This document shows positions 26,312 through 35,146 of a stretch of 64,000 nucleotides of DNA, piece after piece. Source of the DNA: Prevotella histicola JCM 15637 = DNF00424 (lineage in GTDB: Bacteria; Bacteroidota; Bacteroidia; Bacteroidales; Bacteroidaceae); the NCBI RefSeq assembly GCF_000613925.1, contig NZ_BAJX01000001.1, positions 62,001 through 126,000 of the forward strand, written 5' to 3'. Both the position numbers and the translations under genes were made by a program. Every line of letters starts with the position of its first letter. Within the stretch, counting starts at the first letter, position 1. A model generated the notes under the pieces. It made no database searches and was not told where the DNA came from. It saw only the letters and a program-made list of their open reading frames with translations.

Positions 26312-27423
26312 GTGAGAAATAAATATATTATAATTTTACTGCTCCATTTATCTACTACGCTCTTTGCCCAAACAGTGGAGATAGGTTCTTGCATAACAAA
26401 AGATGGAGGAAACTATTATGGACAGATGTTTCGTGGAAAACCAAATGGAAAAGGTAAAACTACATATAAGAAAGGAGATGTCTATGAGGGAGAATATATC
26501 CGAGGTATGAGAGAAGGAAAGGGGACATACACTTTTGCAGATGGTGAGAAATACAGAGGGCAATGGTTTCAGAATCAACAACATGGACAAGGAGTTTATT
26601 ATTTTTCTAATGGAAACCGTTATGATGGTCTATGGTATAAGGATTATCAACAGGGGCTAGGAACTATGTACTATTATAATGGTGATAAGTACATAGGTAA
26701 TTGGGAGCATGATAAACGGAGTGGACAAGGAAAGTATATCTTTTCCAATGGAGCCTATTACGATGGCTCATGGAAAATGATATGAAGAATGGACATGGGC
26801 GTTTTTGTTGGCCAGATCATTCCTCTTTTACAGGAGACTGGGTTAATAATTTGAAGGATGGGAAAGGAATTTATATCTATTCTGATGGAGATGAATATAC
26901 TGGTGAATGGAAGAATGATTTGCAGAATGGGAAAGGTATATATAAGTATAAAGATGGTGAGATCTACGAAGGGCAATATGTAGATGGCGAACGGACGGGA
27001 CAAGGAATCTTCCGGTATAAGAATGGTGATCAATATTCTGGTCATTTCCTTAAAGGTCAAAAATCTGGTTTTGGTACAATGTCTTGGCGAAATGGAGATA
27101 TCTACACTGGATATTGGGAAAGAGATTTACAGAATGGGCAGGGTAAGTTGACCAAAAAGAACAATGATATATATGAAGGACAGTTTCGTGATGGGAAATT
27201 AGAAGGCCTTGTTATCATCCATTATGCTGATGGTAGTAAGTTTAGAGGCAGTTATCATAACGGAAAACGTAATGGTAGTGCTATTGAAGAATCCTCAAAT
27301 GGGATAAGATTTGAAGGTAATTACCGAAATGATGTTCGAGATGGCAAGTTCATAGAGCGTGACAAGAATGGCAAAGTGATGGTCAGTGGGCATTATGAAA
27401 GAGGTAAGCGATATACAAATTAA
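26312..27423 (+). CDS. Secreted MORN-repeat protein (frameshifted at about 26773)
   Basis: Exported protein made almost entirely of about 14 MORN repeats of 23 residues, pattern Y-x-G-x(4)-G-x(3)-G-x-G (for example YEGEYIRGMREGKGTYTFAD). I choose the GTG at 26312 because it opens a signal peptide (RNKYIIILLLHLSTTLFAQ) downstream of the promoter; an ATG at 26237 would lie inside the promoter. Repeats 1-5 are in the first frame, ending at YDGSWKMI. Restoring one G (ATGGAAAA to ATGGGAAAA) gives YDGSWENDMKNGHG and continues repeats 6-14 to 27423 without loss of phase. About 370 residues in total. MORN arrays bind membranes or serve as scaffolds in other systems; the role here is unknown. Confidence 0.8.
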
Positions 27424-27481
27424 TTTTTATACACGTAATCAATACTGATTTTCCATAATTTTAGATAAGATTAATAAAAAC

Positions 27482-29530
27482 ATGTTGTCTACTAATCAAA
27501 CAAAAAGAAATTCTAAAGAAGTTCCTGAAATGGAAATTGTCAAGAGAGATCCTTATCTTGCTCCATACGAGAGTGCTATAAAGGGACGTCATGACCATGC
27601 TTTATGGAAGCTGAATCAGCTTACTCAAGGAGGAAAGTTCTCGTTGTCAGAATTTGCAAATGGCTATCAGTATTATGGTCTTCATCATGAGTCTGATGGT
27701 TGGATTTTTCGCGAATGGGCTCCAAATGCTACAGACATTTATCTTGTAGGTGATTTCAATAATTGGCAAGAGACAATAGCTTATAGATGTAAAAGAGATG
27801 TTGATACTGGAGATTGGGAATTAAGGCTTCCTGAAGATGCGATACAACATGGTCAATTTTATAAGATGCATGTATACTGGAATGGGGGAAAAGGAGAACG
27901 CATTCCTGCTTGGGCACAGCGTGTTGTACAAGACCCTCAGACGGGAATTTTTTCTGCTCAGGTATGGAGTCCTAATGCTCCTTATGTATGGAAGATTAAT
28001 TCCTTCAATCCCCAGATTTCTCCTTTATTGATCTATGAATGTCATATAGGTATGGGTCAAGATGCAGAGAAGGTTGGGACATATAATGAATTTCGGGAGA
28101 AAGTGCTACCAAGAATAGTGAAGGATGGGTATAATGCTATTCAAATAATGGCAATTCAGGAGCACCCTTATTATGGTAGTTTTGGTTATCATGTTAGTTC
28201 TTTTTTTGCACCCAGTTCGAGATTCGGTACTCCAGAAGAGTTGAAAGCTCTTGTGGACGATGCGCATGAAGCAGGTATAGCCGTTATCATGGATATTGTC
28301 CATTCTCATGCTGTGAAGAATGAAATGGAGGGCTTAGGTAATTTAGCTGGTGATCCTAATCAATTTTTTTACTCTGGCGAGCGACGTGAACATCCAGCTT
28401 GGGATTCTTTGTGTTTTGATTATGGCAAGGATGAAGTCCTTCATTTCCTCCTTTCTAATTGTAAGTATTGGTTAGAGGAGTTTCATTTTGATGGCTTTCG
28501 TTTTGACGGTGTTACTTCTATGCTTTATTATAGTCATGGGCTAGGAGAATCTTTTTGTAACTATGGAGATTATTTTAATGGTCATGAAGATGATAATGCC
28601 ATATGCTATTTAATGTTGGCAAATACTTTAATACATGAAGTTAATAATAGAGCTTTGACTATTGCAGAAGAGGTCTCTGGTATGCCTGGTCTTGCAGCTG
28701 AATTCAAAGATGGTGGGTATGGGTTTGATTATCGCATGGCTATGAATATACCAGACTATTGGATTAAGACCATTAAGGAGTTGCCTGACGAAGATTGGAA
28801 GCCTTCCTCTATCTTTTGGGAGATAAAGAATCGTCGAATAGATGAGAAAACGATTTCGTACTGTGAATCACATGATCAAGCTCTTGTAGGCGATAAGACA
28901 ATTATTTTTCGTTTAGTGGATGCTGATATGTATTGGCATTTCCGTATAGGAGATGAGACTGAGAGGGTACATCGAGGTATAGCGCTCCACAAAATTGTGC
29001 GTTTAGCAACTATTTCCGCTATTAATGGGGGATATCTGAACTTTATGGGTAATGAGTTTGGACATCCCGAGTGGATAGATTTCCCTCGTGCCGGTAATGG
29101 ATGGAGTTGCAAGTATGCGCGACGTCAATGGAATCTAGTTGATAATCCAGAACTATGTTATCATTATCTTGGTGATTTCGACCGTAATATGTTAGCTGTA
29201 ATTAAGAGTGAGCATGGGTTTACAGATACTCCTATTGAAGAAATCTGGCATAATGATAATGATCAGATTCTAGCTTTTAGTAGAGGGGAATTAATATTTG
29301 TTTTTAATTTCTCTCCTAGTCATTCCTACTCTGATTATGGATTTCTTGTTCCAGAAGGGTCTTATGCAGTTGTTCTAAATACTGATGCGAAAGAGTTTGG
29401 TGGCTTTGGATTTGCTGATGATTCTGTCGAACATTTTACAAATGTAGATCCTCTTTATACCAAACAACATAAAGGATGGCTTAAACTTTATATCCCTGCT
29501 CGTAGTGCAGTTGTCTTAAAAAAGAAATAA
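27482..29530 (+). CDS. glgB: 1,4-alpha-glucan branching enzyme (eukaryotic-like GH13)
   Basis: Creates alpha-1,6 branches in glycogen. The CBM48 domain (WIFREWAPNATDIYLVGDFN) is followed by the GH13 barrel: the nucleophile lies in DGFRFDGVTSM, the acid in TIAEEVSG, and ESHDQALVGDKT contains the third catalytic region. The GNEFGHPEWIDFPR block is shared with eukaryotic branching enzymes. The length of 682 aa fits. An alternative start at M17 (MEIVKRDPYL) is possible, as the first 16 residues are poorly conserved in character. It is followed 5 bases later by a membrane protein gene. Confidence 0.93.
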   Translation: MLSTNQTKRNSKEVPEMEIVKRDPYLAPYESAIKGRHDHALWKLNQLTQGGKFSLSEFANGYQYYGLHHESDGWIFREWAPNATDIYLVGDFNNWQETIAYRCKRDVDTGDWELRLPEDAIQHGQFYKMHVYWNGGKGERIPAWAQRVVQDPQTGIFSAQVWSPNAPYVWKINSFNPQISPLLIYECHIGMGQDAEKVGTYNEFREKVLPRIVKDGYNAIQIMAIQEHPYYGSFGYHVSSFFAPSSRFGTPEELKALVDDAHEAGIAVIMDIVHSHAVKNEMEGLGNLAGDPNQFFYSGERREHPAWDSLCFDYGKDEVLHFLLSNCKYWLEEFHFDGFRFDGVTSMLYYSHGLGESFCNYGDYFNGHEDDNAICYLMLANTLIHEVNNRALTIAEEVSGMPGLAAEFKDGGYGFDYRMAMNIPDYWIKTIKELPDEDWKPSSIFWEIKNRRIDEKTISYCESHDQALVGDKTIIFRLVDADMYWHFRIGDETERVHRGIALHKIVRLATISAINGGYLNFMGNEFGHPEWIDFPRAGNGWSCKYARRQWNLVDNPELCYHYLGDFDRNMLAVIKSEHGFTDTPIEEIWHNDNDQILAFSRGELIFVFNFSPSHSYSDYGFLVPEGSYAVVLNTDAKEFGGFGFADDSVEHFTNVDPLYTKQHKGWLKLYIPARSAVVLKKK

Positions 29531-29535
29531 AGTTT

Positions 29536-30501
29536 ATGAGTGAACAGAATTTTATACATATAGTATGCTCTGTACTATTTTTCTTGTTTACATTTAGTTA
29601 TCTGTTTTTCTTTCAGGCAGATGTAATGACTGTGACTCAGCATTTAGCCTCTGGAGGTCAAACTTTTTATAATCCTCTATTAGGAGCTATTTTGATAACT
29701 ATTGTTCTGAAGTTGCTCCAAATAGGTGTTAGTTCTCTGATTAGATTGACAAAGCGGGGCTATGCTTTGACTTATTTTCCTTCTTTTCTGTTTCTGACAA
29801 TTATTTCTGACCTTAAACCAGCATCTCAGGGAGTTAGCCTTGGCAACTGGATTTGGATATCCCCTATATTATTTGTTATTTATTTCTTTGTGATTGTTTC
29901 TGTAAAAAGATATGAACCTTACGAACTTGAGTCACGCAGTATAGGGCCTTTTTCACAACAGGTTTGGTCAAGTCTTCTTATTATGCTTGGTCTCTTTCTG
30001 TTTACAGGACTGTTTAGTAATACTGATAAACACTTTCACCAAAGGGCAAAGGTTGAATCTATGATAGATAAACGGAATTATGTTGGTGCTTTGCATGTTA
30101 TTAAGACGGTATCTAATACAGATTCAGTAATGTCTATGCTAACAATTTATGCTGTAGCCCGTTGTCATCAACTATCTAATAGCTTATTCTGTTATCCGTT
30201 AATAGGAGGATCAGATGTGTTGAGGCCAGGCAAAATACATTCCTGGCTGCAACCAGACAGTATTCTTCAGAAGTCTACACGTAATTCTGCAAATTATCAA
30301 CTTGTTGGTTTTCTTTTGGATCGTAATCTTCATGACTTTGCACGCTATTTGGTTAGATATTACCCAATAGATACGATTCGTCCTCGTTATTATCGTGAGG
30401 CATATCAGATTTATTTACTCCATAAAAAAGGATTAAAGCCCAAGGGACCTTATGCAGCAGGGAGTTATGCTGCCTATTATTTTAGGCAGTATGCAAAATA
30501 A
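29536..30501 (+). CDS. Polytopic membrane protein of unknown function (possibly DUF6057-like)
   Basis: 321 residues with four hydrophobic segments in the first 180 (IVCSVLFFLFTFSYLFFFQA, LGAILITIVLKLLQIGV, WIWISPILFVIYFFVIVSV, WSSLLIMLGLFLFTGLF). A soluble C-terminal region resembles helical repeats (KVESMIDKRNYVGALHVIKT, ARYLVRYYPIDTIRPRYYRE). The layout recalls the DUF6057 family of Bacteroidales but is shorter; the assignment is tentative. It is only 5 bases after glgB, so cotranscribed. Confidence 0.6.
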   Translation: MSEQNFIHIVCSVLFFLFTFSYLFFFQADVMTVTQHLASGGQTFYNPLLGAILITIVLKLLQIGVSSLIRLTKRGYALTYFPSFLFLTIISDLKPASQGVSLGNWIWISPILFVIYFFVIVSVKRYEPYELESRSIGPFSQQVWSSLLIMLGLFLFTGLFSNTDKHFHQRAKVESMIDKRNYVGALHVIKTVSNTDSVMSMLTIYAVARCHQLSNSLFCYPLIGGSDVLRPGKIHSWLQPDSILQKSTRNSANYQLVGFLLDRNLHDFARYLVRYYPIDTIRPRYYREAYQIYLLHKKGLKPKGPYAAGSYAAYYFRQYAK

Positions 30502-31144
30502 GCCTGGGTAGTATTTTATCGTGCATAAGTTTAATCAGTAATTAATGTAACATTGAAGAAATTATCCCTCAATACTATTTAACTTAAAGATACTAGGGCA
30601 TATTATATAATACCAGGGTAATTACAATATAGAAAGGTGTGTATGAGGGAAATATATTTATCCCTCGCAAGCAACTGGTAAATGTAAAAGGTAGAAAGCA
30701 ATGGATCCCAAAATGAAAAGGATAGTTTTGCTTTTGAAAATAATATTAGATATGATTCTGAAAGTTAGGTGCCTGACGAGTTTAATACAGAAGGTGGCTA
30801 TGTATCTTTCTATAAATCGATAAAACTAAAGAATACTTGCCATTCTGTTTGTTCAGATTCTTTGTGCTGTAGAAGGAGGAAGCAAGTTTAGACTATATCG
30901 TTTGCCAGAAGGAGAACATAATTATCAGGAGTTTTTTTTAGAAGTAGAAGTTCCTGTGCTCCAGACAGAAAGAAGGTTCGTACTTACGGGCTATTAGGTT
31001 TATCCTCTTAGCTGTTTAGTTTAAGATCAGTTTTTATTTGTTAGCTAAAAATAGAAATAAGCAAAATAGCTGACTTTCAAGTGGGGATCTGATCTTAAAA
31101 TATATTTATAAGAACTAGTTTGGTAAACAACAATAGAGCGGAAC
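30502..31144. other. Non-coding gap with gene debris
   Basis: About 640 bases. It contains short protein-like stretches broken by stops and frame changes (30685-30999), with no intact gene. Confidence 0.5.
30685..30999 (+). pseudogene. Degraded remnant of an unidentified gene
   Basis: One frame reads KVESNGSQNEKDSFAFENN, then RYDSES, a stop, then VPDEFNTEGGYVSFYKSI. A second frame downstream reads EGGSKFRLYRLPEGEHNYQE through EVEVPVLQTERRFVLTGY before its stop. The amino-acid composition is protein-like and unlike random AT-rich sequence, suggesting a decayed lipoprotein-type gene. No family was recognised. Confidence 0.35.
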
Positions 31145-31185
31145 AAAGAAAGCGGCTGTGTTAAAGTGATACAGCCGCTTTCTTT
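31145..31185. terminator. Bidirectional terminator downstream of rng
   Basis: Perfect 15-bp stem AAAGAAAGCGGCTGT / ACAGCCGCTTTCTTT with an 11-base loop, between the plus-strand glgB unit and minus-strand rng. Confidence 0.8.
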
Positions 31186-31262
31186 AGTATAGACCTTTCT
31201 ATTCATCTTTACCTAAATGTTTGATTATTTTAGGTGACTTCTAATAATGTCCTTTGTCAGAT

Positions 31263-32834
31263 TCAAGATTTATCATTTCGTTCCTTCATGTCAATGAACT
31301 GCTGTTTTGCATCATAGAACTCATATTGCAAGAAAGCAAGTTTCTGTGAAGGAATGATATTTACACCTAATCCATACTTAATCTGCCACTTGCGTTTCAA
31401 GGAGATGAATCCTTTGTTAATATAGGCTGCAACATAAGGATGAACGTGTAAATAGAATTTCTTAATTCCAACTTTATTGACAAGGCGGTCAATTTTTCTC
31501 TCTAATTGATCTGTGAAAAGAATGCTTGAACGAATCTTTCCAGTACCAAAGCATGTTGGACAGTCTTCATCAACATCGACATCCATTACGGGTCGTACAC
31601 GTTGACGTGTGATTTGCATTAAACCAAACTTACTTAATGGAAGGATATTATGGCGAGCACGGTCTTTCTGCATGTTCTTGCACATACGTTCATAGAGCAT
31701 TTGTCTGTCCTCCGCAAGATTCATGTCTATGAAATCAACAACGATAATGCCGCCCATATCACGTAAACGTAGCTGCCGAGCTAACTCATCTGCAGCTCCT
31801 AGGTTGGTATCAAGTGCATTCTGTTCTTGAGCTTTCTCCTTAGTTCTGTTTCCACTGTTTACATCTACAACGTGCATGGCTTCTGTATGCTCGATGATGA
31901 GATAACAACCATGTCCATAATTAATGGTCTTCCCAAAACTAGATTTGATCTGTTTGGTAACATCAAAGTTGTCAAAGATTGGTACCTTGCCATTGTATTT
32001 TTTCACGATGTTTGCCTTTTCAGGGGCTATAAGTGAAACATAGTGTCGTACAGCGGTACAAATCTCGTCATCATTAACGTAGATGTTTTCGTAAGTTGGG
32101 TTGAATAGATCACGAAGCATTGCAACAGCACGTCCTGTTTCTTCAAAGATTAATTGAGGACGGTCCTGTGTCTTTTGTACTTTCGTAATAGCTTCATTCC
32201 AACGGTTCATTAGGATCTTCATCTCAGCATCAAGTTCAGCGACACGTTTCCCTTCAGCTACAGTACGAACTATTACTCCAAAGTTTTTCGGTGTAATACT
32301 TTGAATAAGTTGCTTAAGGCGTGCACGTTCTTCTCCACTTTTGATCTTTGATGAAACGCTAACTTTATGCCCAAAGGGTATAAGCACCAGGTACCGACCA
32401 GCGAAAGATAGTTCGCCTGTAAGGCGCGGTCCTTTGGTGGAAATGGGTTCTTTAACAATCTGTACCAGTACTTCTTGTCCTACTTGCAGTGTATTTTGGA
32501 CAGTACCATCTTTCTGTAGATCAGGCTGATGACTGGCTTTTTGTATGGGATAAAGTTTCTTGCGATCGCTCTGAACCTGTTTCAGATACTTTGCATAGGA
32601 GTTGAATTGACTTCCTAAGTCGAGATAATGAAGAAAGGCGTCACGCTCATAACCTACATCTACGAAACAGGCATTAAGCCCTGGCATAAGCTTTTTAATC
32701 TTTGCCACATAGATGTTTCCAACCGAGAAACTAGCCTCCCTTGGTTCACGCTGATATTCTACCAGGCGTTTGTCCTCAAGTAGTGCTATCGAAATCTCTT
32801 TCGGTTGGGCATCAATAATTACTTCGCTTGTCAT
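31263..32834 (-). CDS. rng: Ribonuclease G (RNase E/G family)
   Basis: Endoribonuclease for rRNA maturation and mRNA decay. An N-terminal S1 domain (VGNIYVAKIKKLMPGLNACF, then VDVGYERDAFLHYLDL) is followed by the catalytic region with RLRDMGGIIVVDFIDM. The zinc-link CPTCFGTGKI near residue 430 matches the CPxCxGTG motif used for dimerisation. At 523 aa it is RNase G-sized, without the degradosome tail of RNase E. It lies downstream of the HU and ribosomal-type genes on the same strand, preceded by a structured 230-base leader. Confidence 0.94.
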   Translation of the reverse strand: MTSEVIIDAQPKEISIALLEDKRLVEYQREPREASFSVGNIYVAKIKKLMPGLNACFVDVGYERDAFLHYLDLGSQFNSYAKYLKQVQSDRKKLYPIQKASHQPDLQKDGTVQNTLQVGQEVLVQIVKEPISTKGPRLTGELSFAGRYLVLIPFGHKVSVSSKIKSGEERARLKQLIQSITPKNFGVIVRTVAEGKRVAELDAEMKILMNRWNEAITKVQKTQDRPQLIFEETGRAVAMLRDLFNPTYENIYVNDDEICTAVRHYVSLIAPEKANIVKKYNGKVPIFDNFDVTKQIKSSFGKTINYGHGCYLIIEHTEAMHVVDVNSGNRTKEKAQEQNALDTNLGAADELARQLRLRDMGGIIVVDFIDMNLAEDRQMLYERMCKNMQKDRARHNILPLSKFGLMQITRQRVRPVMDVDVDEDCPTCFGTGKIRSSILFTDQLERKIDRLVNKVGIKKFYLHVHPYVAAYINKGFISLKRKWQIKYGLGVNIIPSQKLAFLQYEFYDAKQQFIDMKERNDKS

Positions 32835-32956
32835 CTTCTTCTTTTAATATAAATATCAGATAGCTTCTCTAATGGTTATTGATAGCCGTACTATCTGTTG
32901 ATATAAGCCTATCTATCTGCCATAGATAGTAATACTAAACGATACTTATAGGTAAT

Positions 32957-33009
32957 AAAAAACGGAACCTGTCGTCGCACTTCCAGGGAAAGAAGCTTTC
33001 TGCGATGAC
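32957..33009 (-). terminator. Structured RNA, probable terminator of the HU unit
   Basis: On the minus strand GTCATCGCA pairs with TGCGACGAC (one G-U) around an inner GAAAG...CTTTC hairpin, then T6. It is the most GC-rich hairpin of this gap and lies between the 29-residue gene and rng. Confidence 0.5.
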
Positions 33010-33065
33010 ACGCCCCGTCATGTTTTGAAAGTCTGTTTATAAGTTCTTTCAGCCTTAATGGGGGC

Positions 33066-33155
33066 TTACTTGCTCTTATGTCTGTTCTTTCTTAATCTCT
33101 TTTTACGCTTGTGCGTAGCCATCTTGTGTCCCTTTTTCTTCTTACCGTTTGGCAT
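33066..33155 (-). CDS. 29-residue basic protein, ribosomal-protein-like
   Basis: Tiny open frame MPNGKKKKGHKMATHKRKKR then LRKNRHKSK, 16 of 29 residues Lys/Arg. Short proteins starting MPNGKKxKxHKxATHKRKKRLRKNRHK are strongly conserved in Bacteroidetes and look like small ribosomal proteins (THX-like or one of the Bacteroidetes-specific subunits); which one I cannot tell. It lies 40 bases downstream of the HU-family gene on the same strand. Its length is too short for usual gene calling. Confidence 0.75.
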   Translation of the reverse strand: MPNGKKKKGHKMATHKRKKRLRKNRHKSK

Positions 33156-33195
33156 AGCTTTTAATGTTTTAAGTTGTTATTGTATTTATATTTAA

Positions 33196-33473
33196 TTATT
33201 TCTTCATATCCTCGATGAATGTCTTTGCAGGCTTAAAGCTTGGAAAGTCATGTGCTGGAATTGTAATAGTCGTATTCTTTGAGATGTTACGAGCAGTCTT
33301 TTCTGCACGATGCTTTACGATAAAGCTACCAAATCCGCGCAGGTATACGTTCTCTTTTTTGTCTAATAAGCTGTTTTTGATAGCGTCCATAAAAGATTCA
33401 ACCACAGCTGAAACGTCCTTCTTGCGATGCCAGTAGATGTCGCAATCTCATTAATGATATCTGCTTTCGTCAT
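33196..33473 (-). CDS. HU/IHF family DNA-binding protein (frameshifted at about 33422)
   Basis: Nucleoid protein of about 91 residues. The true start is the ATG at 33473 (MTKADIINEIATSTGIA). The frame is then lost, and restoring one A (GCAAGAAG to GCAAAGAAG) gives AKKDVSAVVESFMDAIKNSL and leads into the second frame, with the HU arm RGFGSFIVKHRAEKTARNIS and the end PAKTFIEDMKK. GFGSF is the HU signature. The -7 box is at 33529-33536. It shares the strand with the 29-residue gene and rng. Confidence 0.88.
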
Positions 33474-33528
33474 TTCGTTTTGTTCTTTATTGATGTTTAT
33501 ATCTTTATTCTCTCTTCATAACGGAGTG

Positions 33529-33536
33529 CAAAGATA
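33529..33536 (-). promoter_or_regulatory. -7 promoter box for the HU gene
   Basis: TATCTTTG followed by C on the minus strand, 55 bases before the ATG at 33473. Confidence 0.5.
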
Positions 33537-33619
33537 CTCATTTTCAGCTTAATAGAGAAATGTTTTTGTCTTTTTTTGCAAAAACTGTTTGCTTCTATTC
33601 TTAACTCTCAACTTTTTCG

Positions 33620-33627
33620 TACCTTTG
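33620..33627 (+). promoter_or_regulatory. -7 promoter box for coaW
   Basis: TACCTTTG followed by C, 23 bases before the ATG at 33651. Confidence 0.5.
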
Positions 33628-33650
33628 CGACCTAATAATATATAAGGTAT

Positions 33651-34478
33651 ATGAAGATAGCCATAGGAATAGATGTGGGTATTTCAACGACGAAAATAGT
33701 TGGAATAAGGGATGGAAAGGTTGTGAAGCCTATGCGTATCAAGGCTACAGACCCTATAACATCTCTATATGGAGCTTTTGGAAAGTATCTCTATGATAAT
33801 AGGATTGATCTGTCTGATGTAGAGCAAGTTATGCTTACAGGGGTCGGTGCTCACTATATTGATAAACCCGTTTATGGGCTTCCGACGTCAAAAGCTGATG
33901 AGTTTCTTGCAGATGGCTTAGGTGCCCAATATGAATCAAAGCTACAACGAATGATCGTTGTCTCTATGGGTACAGGTACGTCTCTAGTACTTTGTGATGG
34001 TAATGAGATACGGCATATTGGTGGTATTGGTATTGGGGGAGGTACGCTTAGTGGCTTGTCCCGCCTCTTGTTGAAGACAGATGATATAAAAGAGATTATA
34101 GCTTTAGCTATGAAAGGTGATATCTCGCGTATCAATCTTCAGATTAAGGATATATCAACTAATCCTTTGCCTGGTTTGCCAATGGATGCAACTGCTTCTC
34201 TTTTTGCAAATGCCCAAGGTAATGCTAGCCGTGAAGATATTGCTTTAGGATTGATAGGTTTAGTGCTACAATCTATTGGTTCTGCAACTATATTAAGTGC
34301 ATTAAACAGCAATATCAGGGACTTTGTTCTCATTGGTAATCTTACATTATTGCCCCAATGTGAGCTTCTTTTCCCAGTAATGGAGAAGATTTATGATGTA
34401 AGGTTTATTATTCCTAAGTATTCCGAGTACTGTACAGCAATAGGTGCTGCACTACAAGCGAGTAGAATAGGGGGATGA
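33651..34478 (+). CDS. coaW: Type II pantothenate kinase
   Basis: First step of CoA synthesis: ATP-dependent phosphorylation of pantothenate. It has the eukaryote/Staphylococcus-type ASKHA fold rather than CoaA or CoaX. The phosphate-1 loop GIDVGISTTKIVGI is at residues 5-18, VMLTGVGA near 62, the phosphate-2 loop SMGTGTSLVL near 105, and HIGGIGIGGGTLSGLSRLL near 120 is the PanK-II signature. At 275 aa it is the bacterial length. It is a single-gene unit with a very strong terminator. Confidence 0.92.
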   Translation: MKIAIGIDVGISTTKIVGIRDGKVVKPMRIKATDPITSLYGAFGKYLYDNRIDLSDVEQVMLTGVGAHYIDKPVYGLPTSKADEFLADGLGAQYESKLQRMIVVSMGTGTSLVLCDGNEIRHIGGIGIGGGTLSGLSRLLLKTDDIKEIIALAMKGDISRINLQIKDISTNPLPGLPMDATASLFANAQGNASREDIALGLIGLVLQSIGSATILSALNSNIRDFVLIGNLTLLPQCELLFPVMEKIYDVRFIIPKYSEYCTAIGAALQASRIGG

Positions 34479-34487
34479 GAAATAAAG

Positions 34488-34524
34488 AAAAAAAGTCTGG
34501 CAGGTTTCCTGCCAGACTTTTTTT
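34488..34524 (+). terminator. coaW terminator
   Basis: Perfect 17-bp stem AAAAAAAGTCTGGCAGG / CCTGCCAGACTTTTTTT with a TTT loop, 10 bases after the stop. Classic intrinsic terminator. Confidence 0.9.
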
Positions 34525-35146
34525 ATACTGTATACTTTGAGAATTTTATTCCTGATGCGAGTCTTTTAGAAGATGATCTCTCATCTGGAATCAAGTCGAT
34601 TCAAATGAAAACGAAATCTGTTTCTTAATGATTGTATGGTGATTTAGAACTTCCTTTTGTAAAACAAATTCTCTTTTGGTTTTTAATAGGTCATATTTTG
34701 CTTTCTAAAAGGTGCTCTTTTGAATTGCAAAAGATGCCCTTTTGAAGTGTAAAAGACGCCCTTTTGCAATGTAAAAGACGCCCTTTTAAGAGCCTGTTTC
34801 TAATTGCTTGATAATGTATGTGTTACAAAACTATTTAGAAATCATTTCCTATCCCTTAATTCATCCTTATATTCTTAAATCTGTAAATTTACTTTATCAT
34901 TTCGTAATATTCAAGTTCTGAGTTGTTCTCTTAGTACCTTGTATTTTATTGTATACATGGAAAGCATATAGGACATCATCCTTTGTACTTAGCATCATCG
35001 CCTGAAATGAATGGGAAGTATAGACATTTTATACTTCGAACTTGAAATATTGCCTTTAAACTTTATACTATATTCTAGTGAGATGCTGATACAAAAGATA
35101 ATGAAACTGAGGACCACTAAGATGGAAGTAATCCCAATTTCCTGTA
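34525..35146. other. Non-coding gap between coaW and trpB2
   Basis: About 620 bases. It holds the four-unit palindrome array 34707-34787. The remainder is AT-rich; short open frames (for example around 35011-35211) lack protein character. Confidence 0.6.
34707..34787. repeat. 22-nt-period palindrome array 2 (four units)
   Basis: 15-nt units at 34707, 34729, 34751 and 34773: AAAAGGTGCTCTTTT, AAAAGATGCCCTTTT, then AAAAGACGCCCTTTT twice, with 7-nt spacers GAATTGC, GAAGTGT, GCAATGT. Confidence 0.85.
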
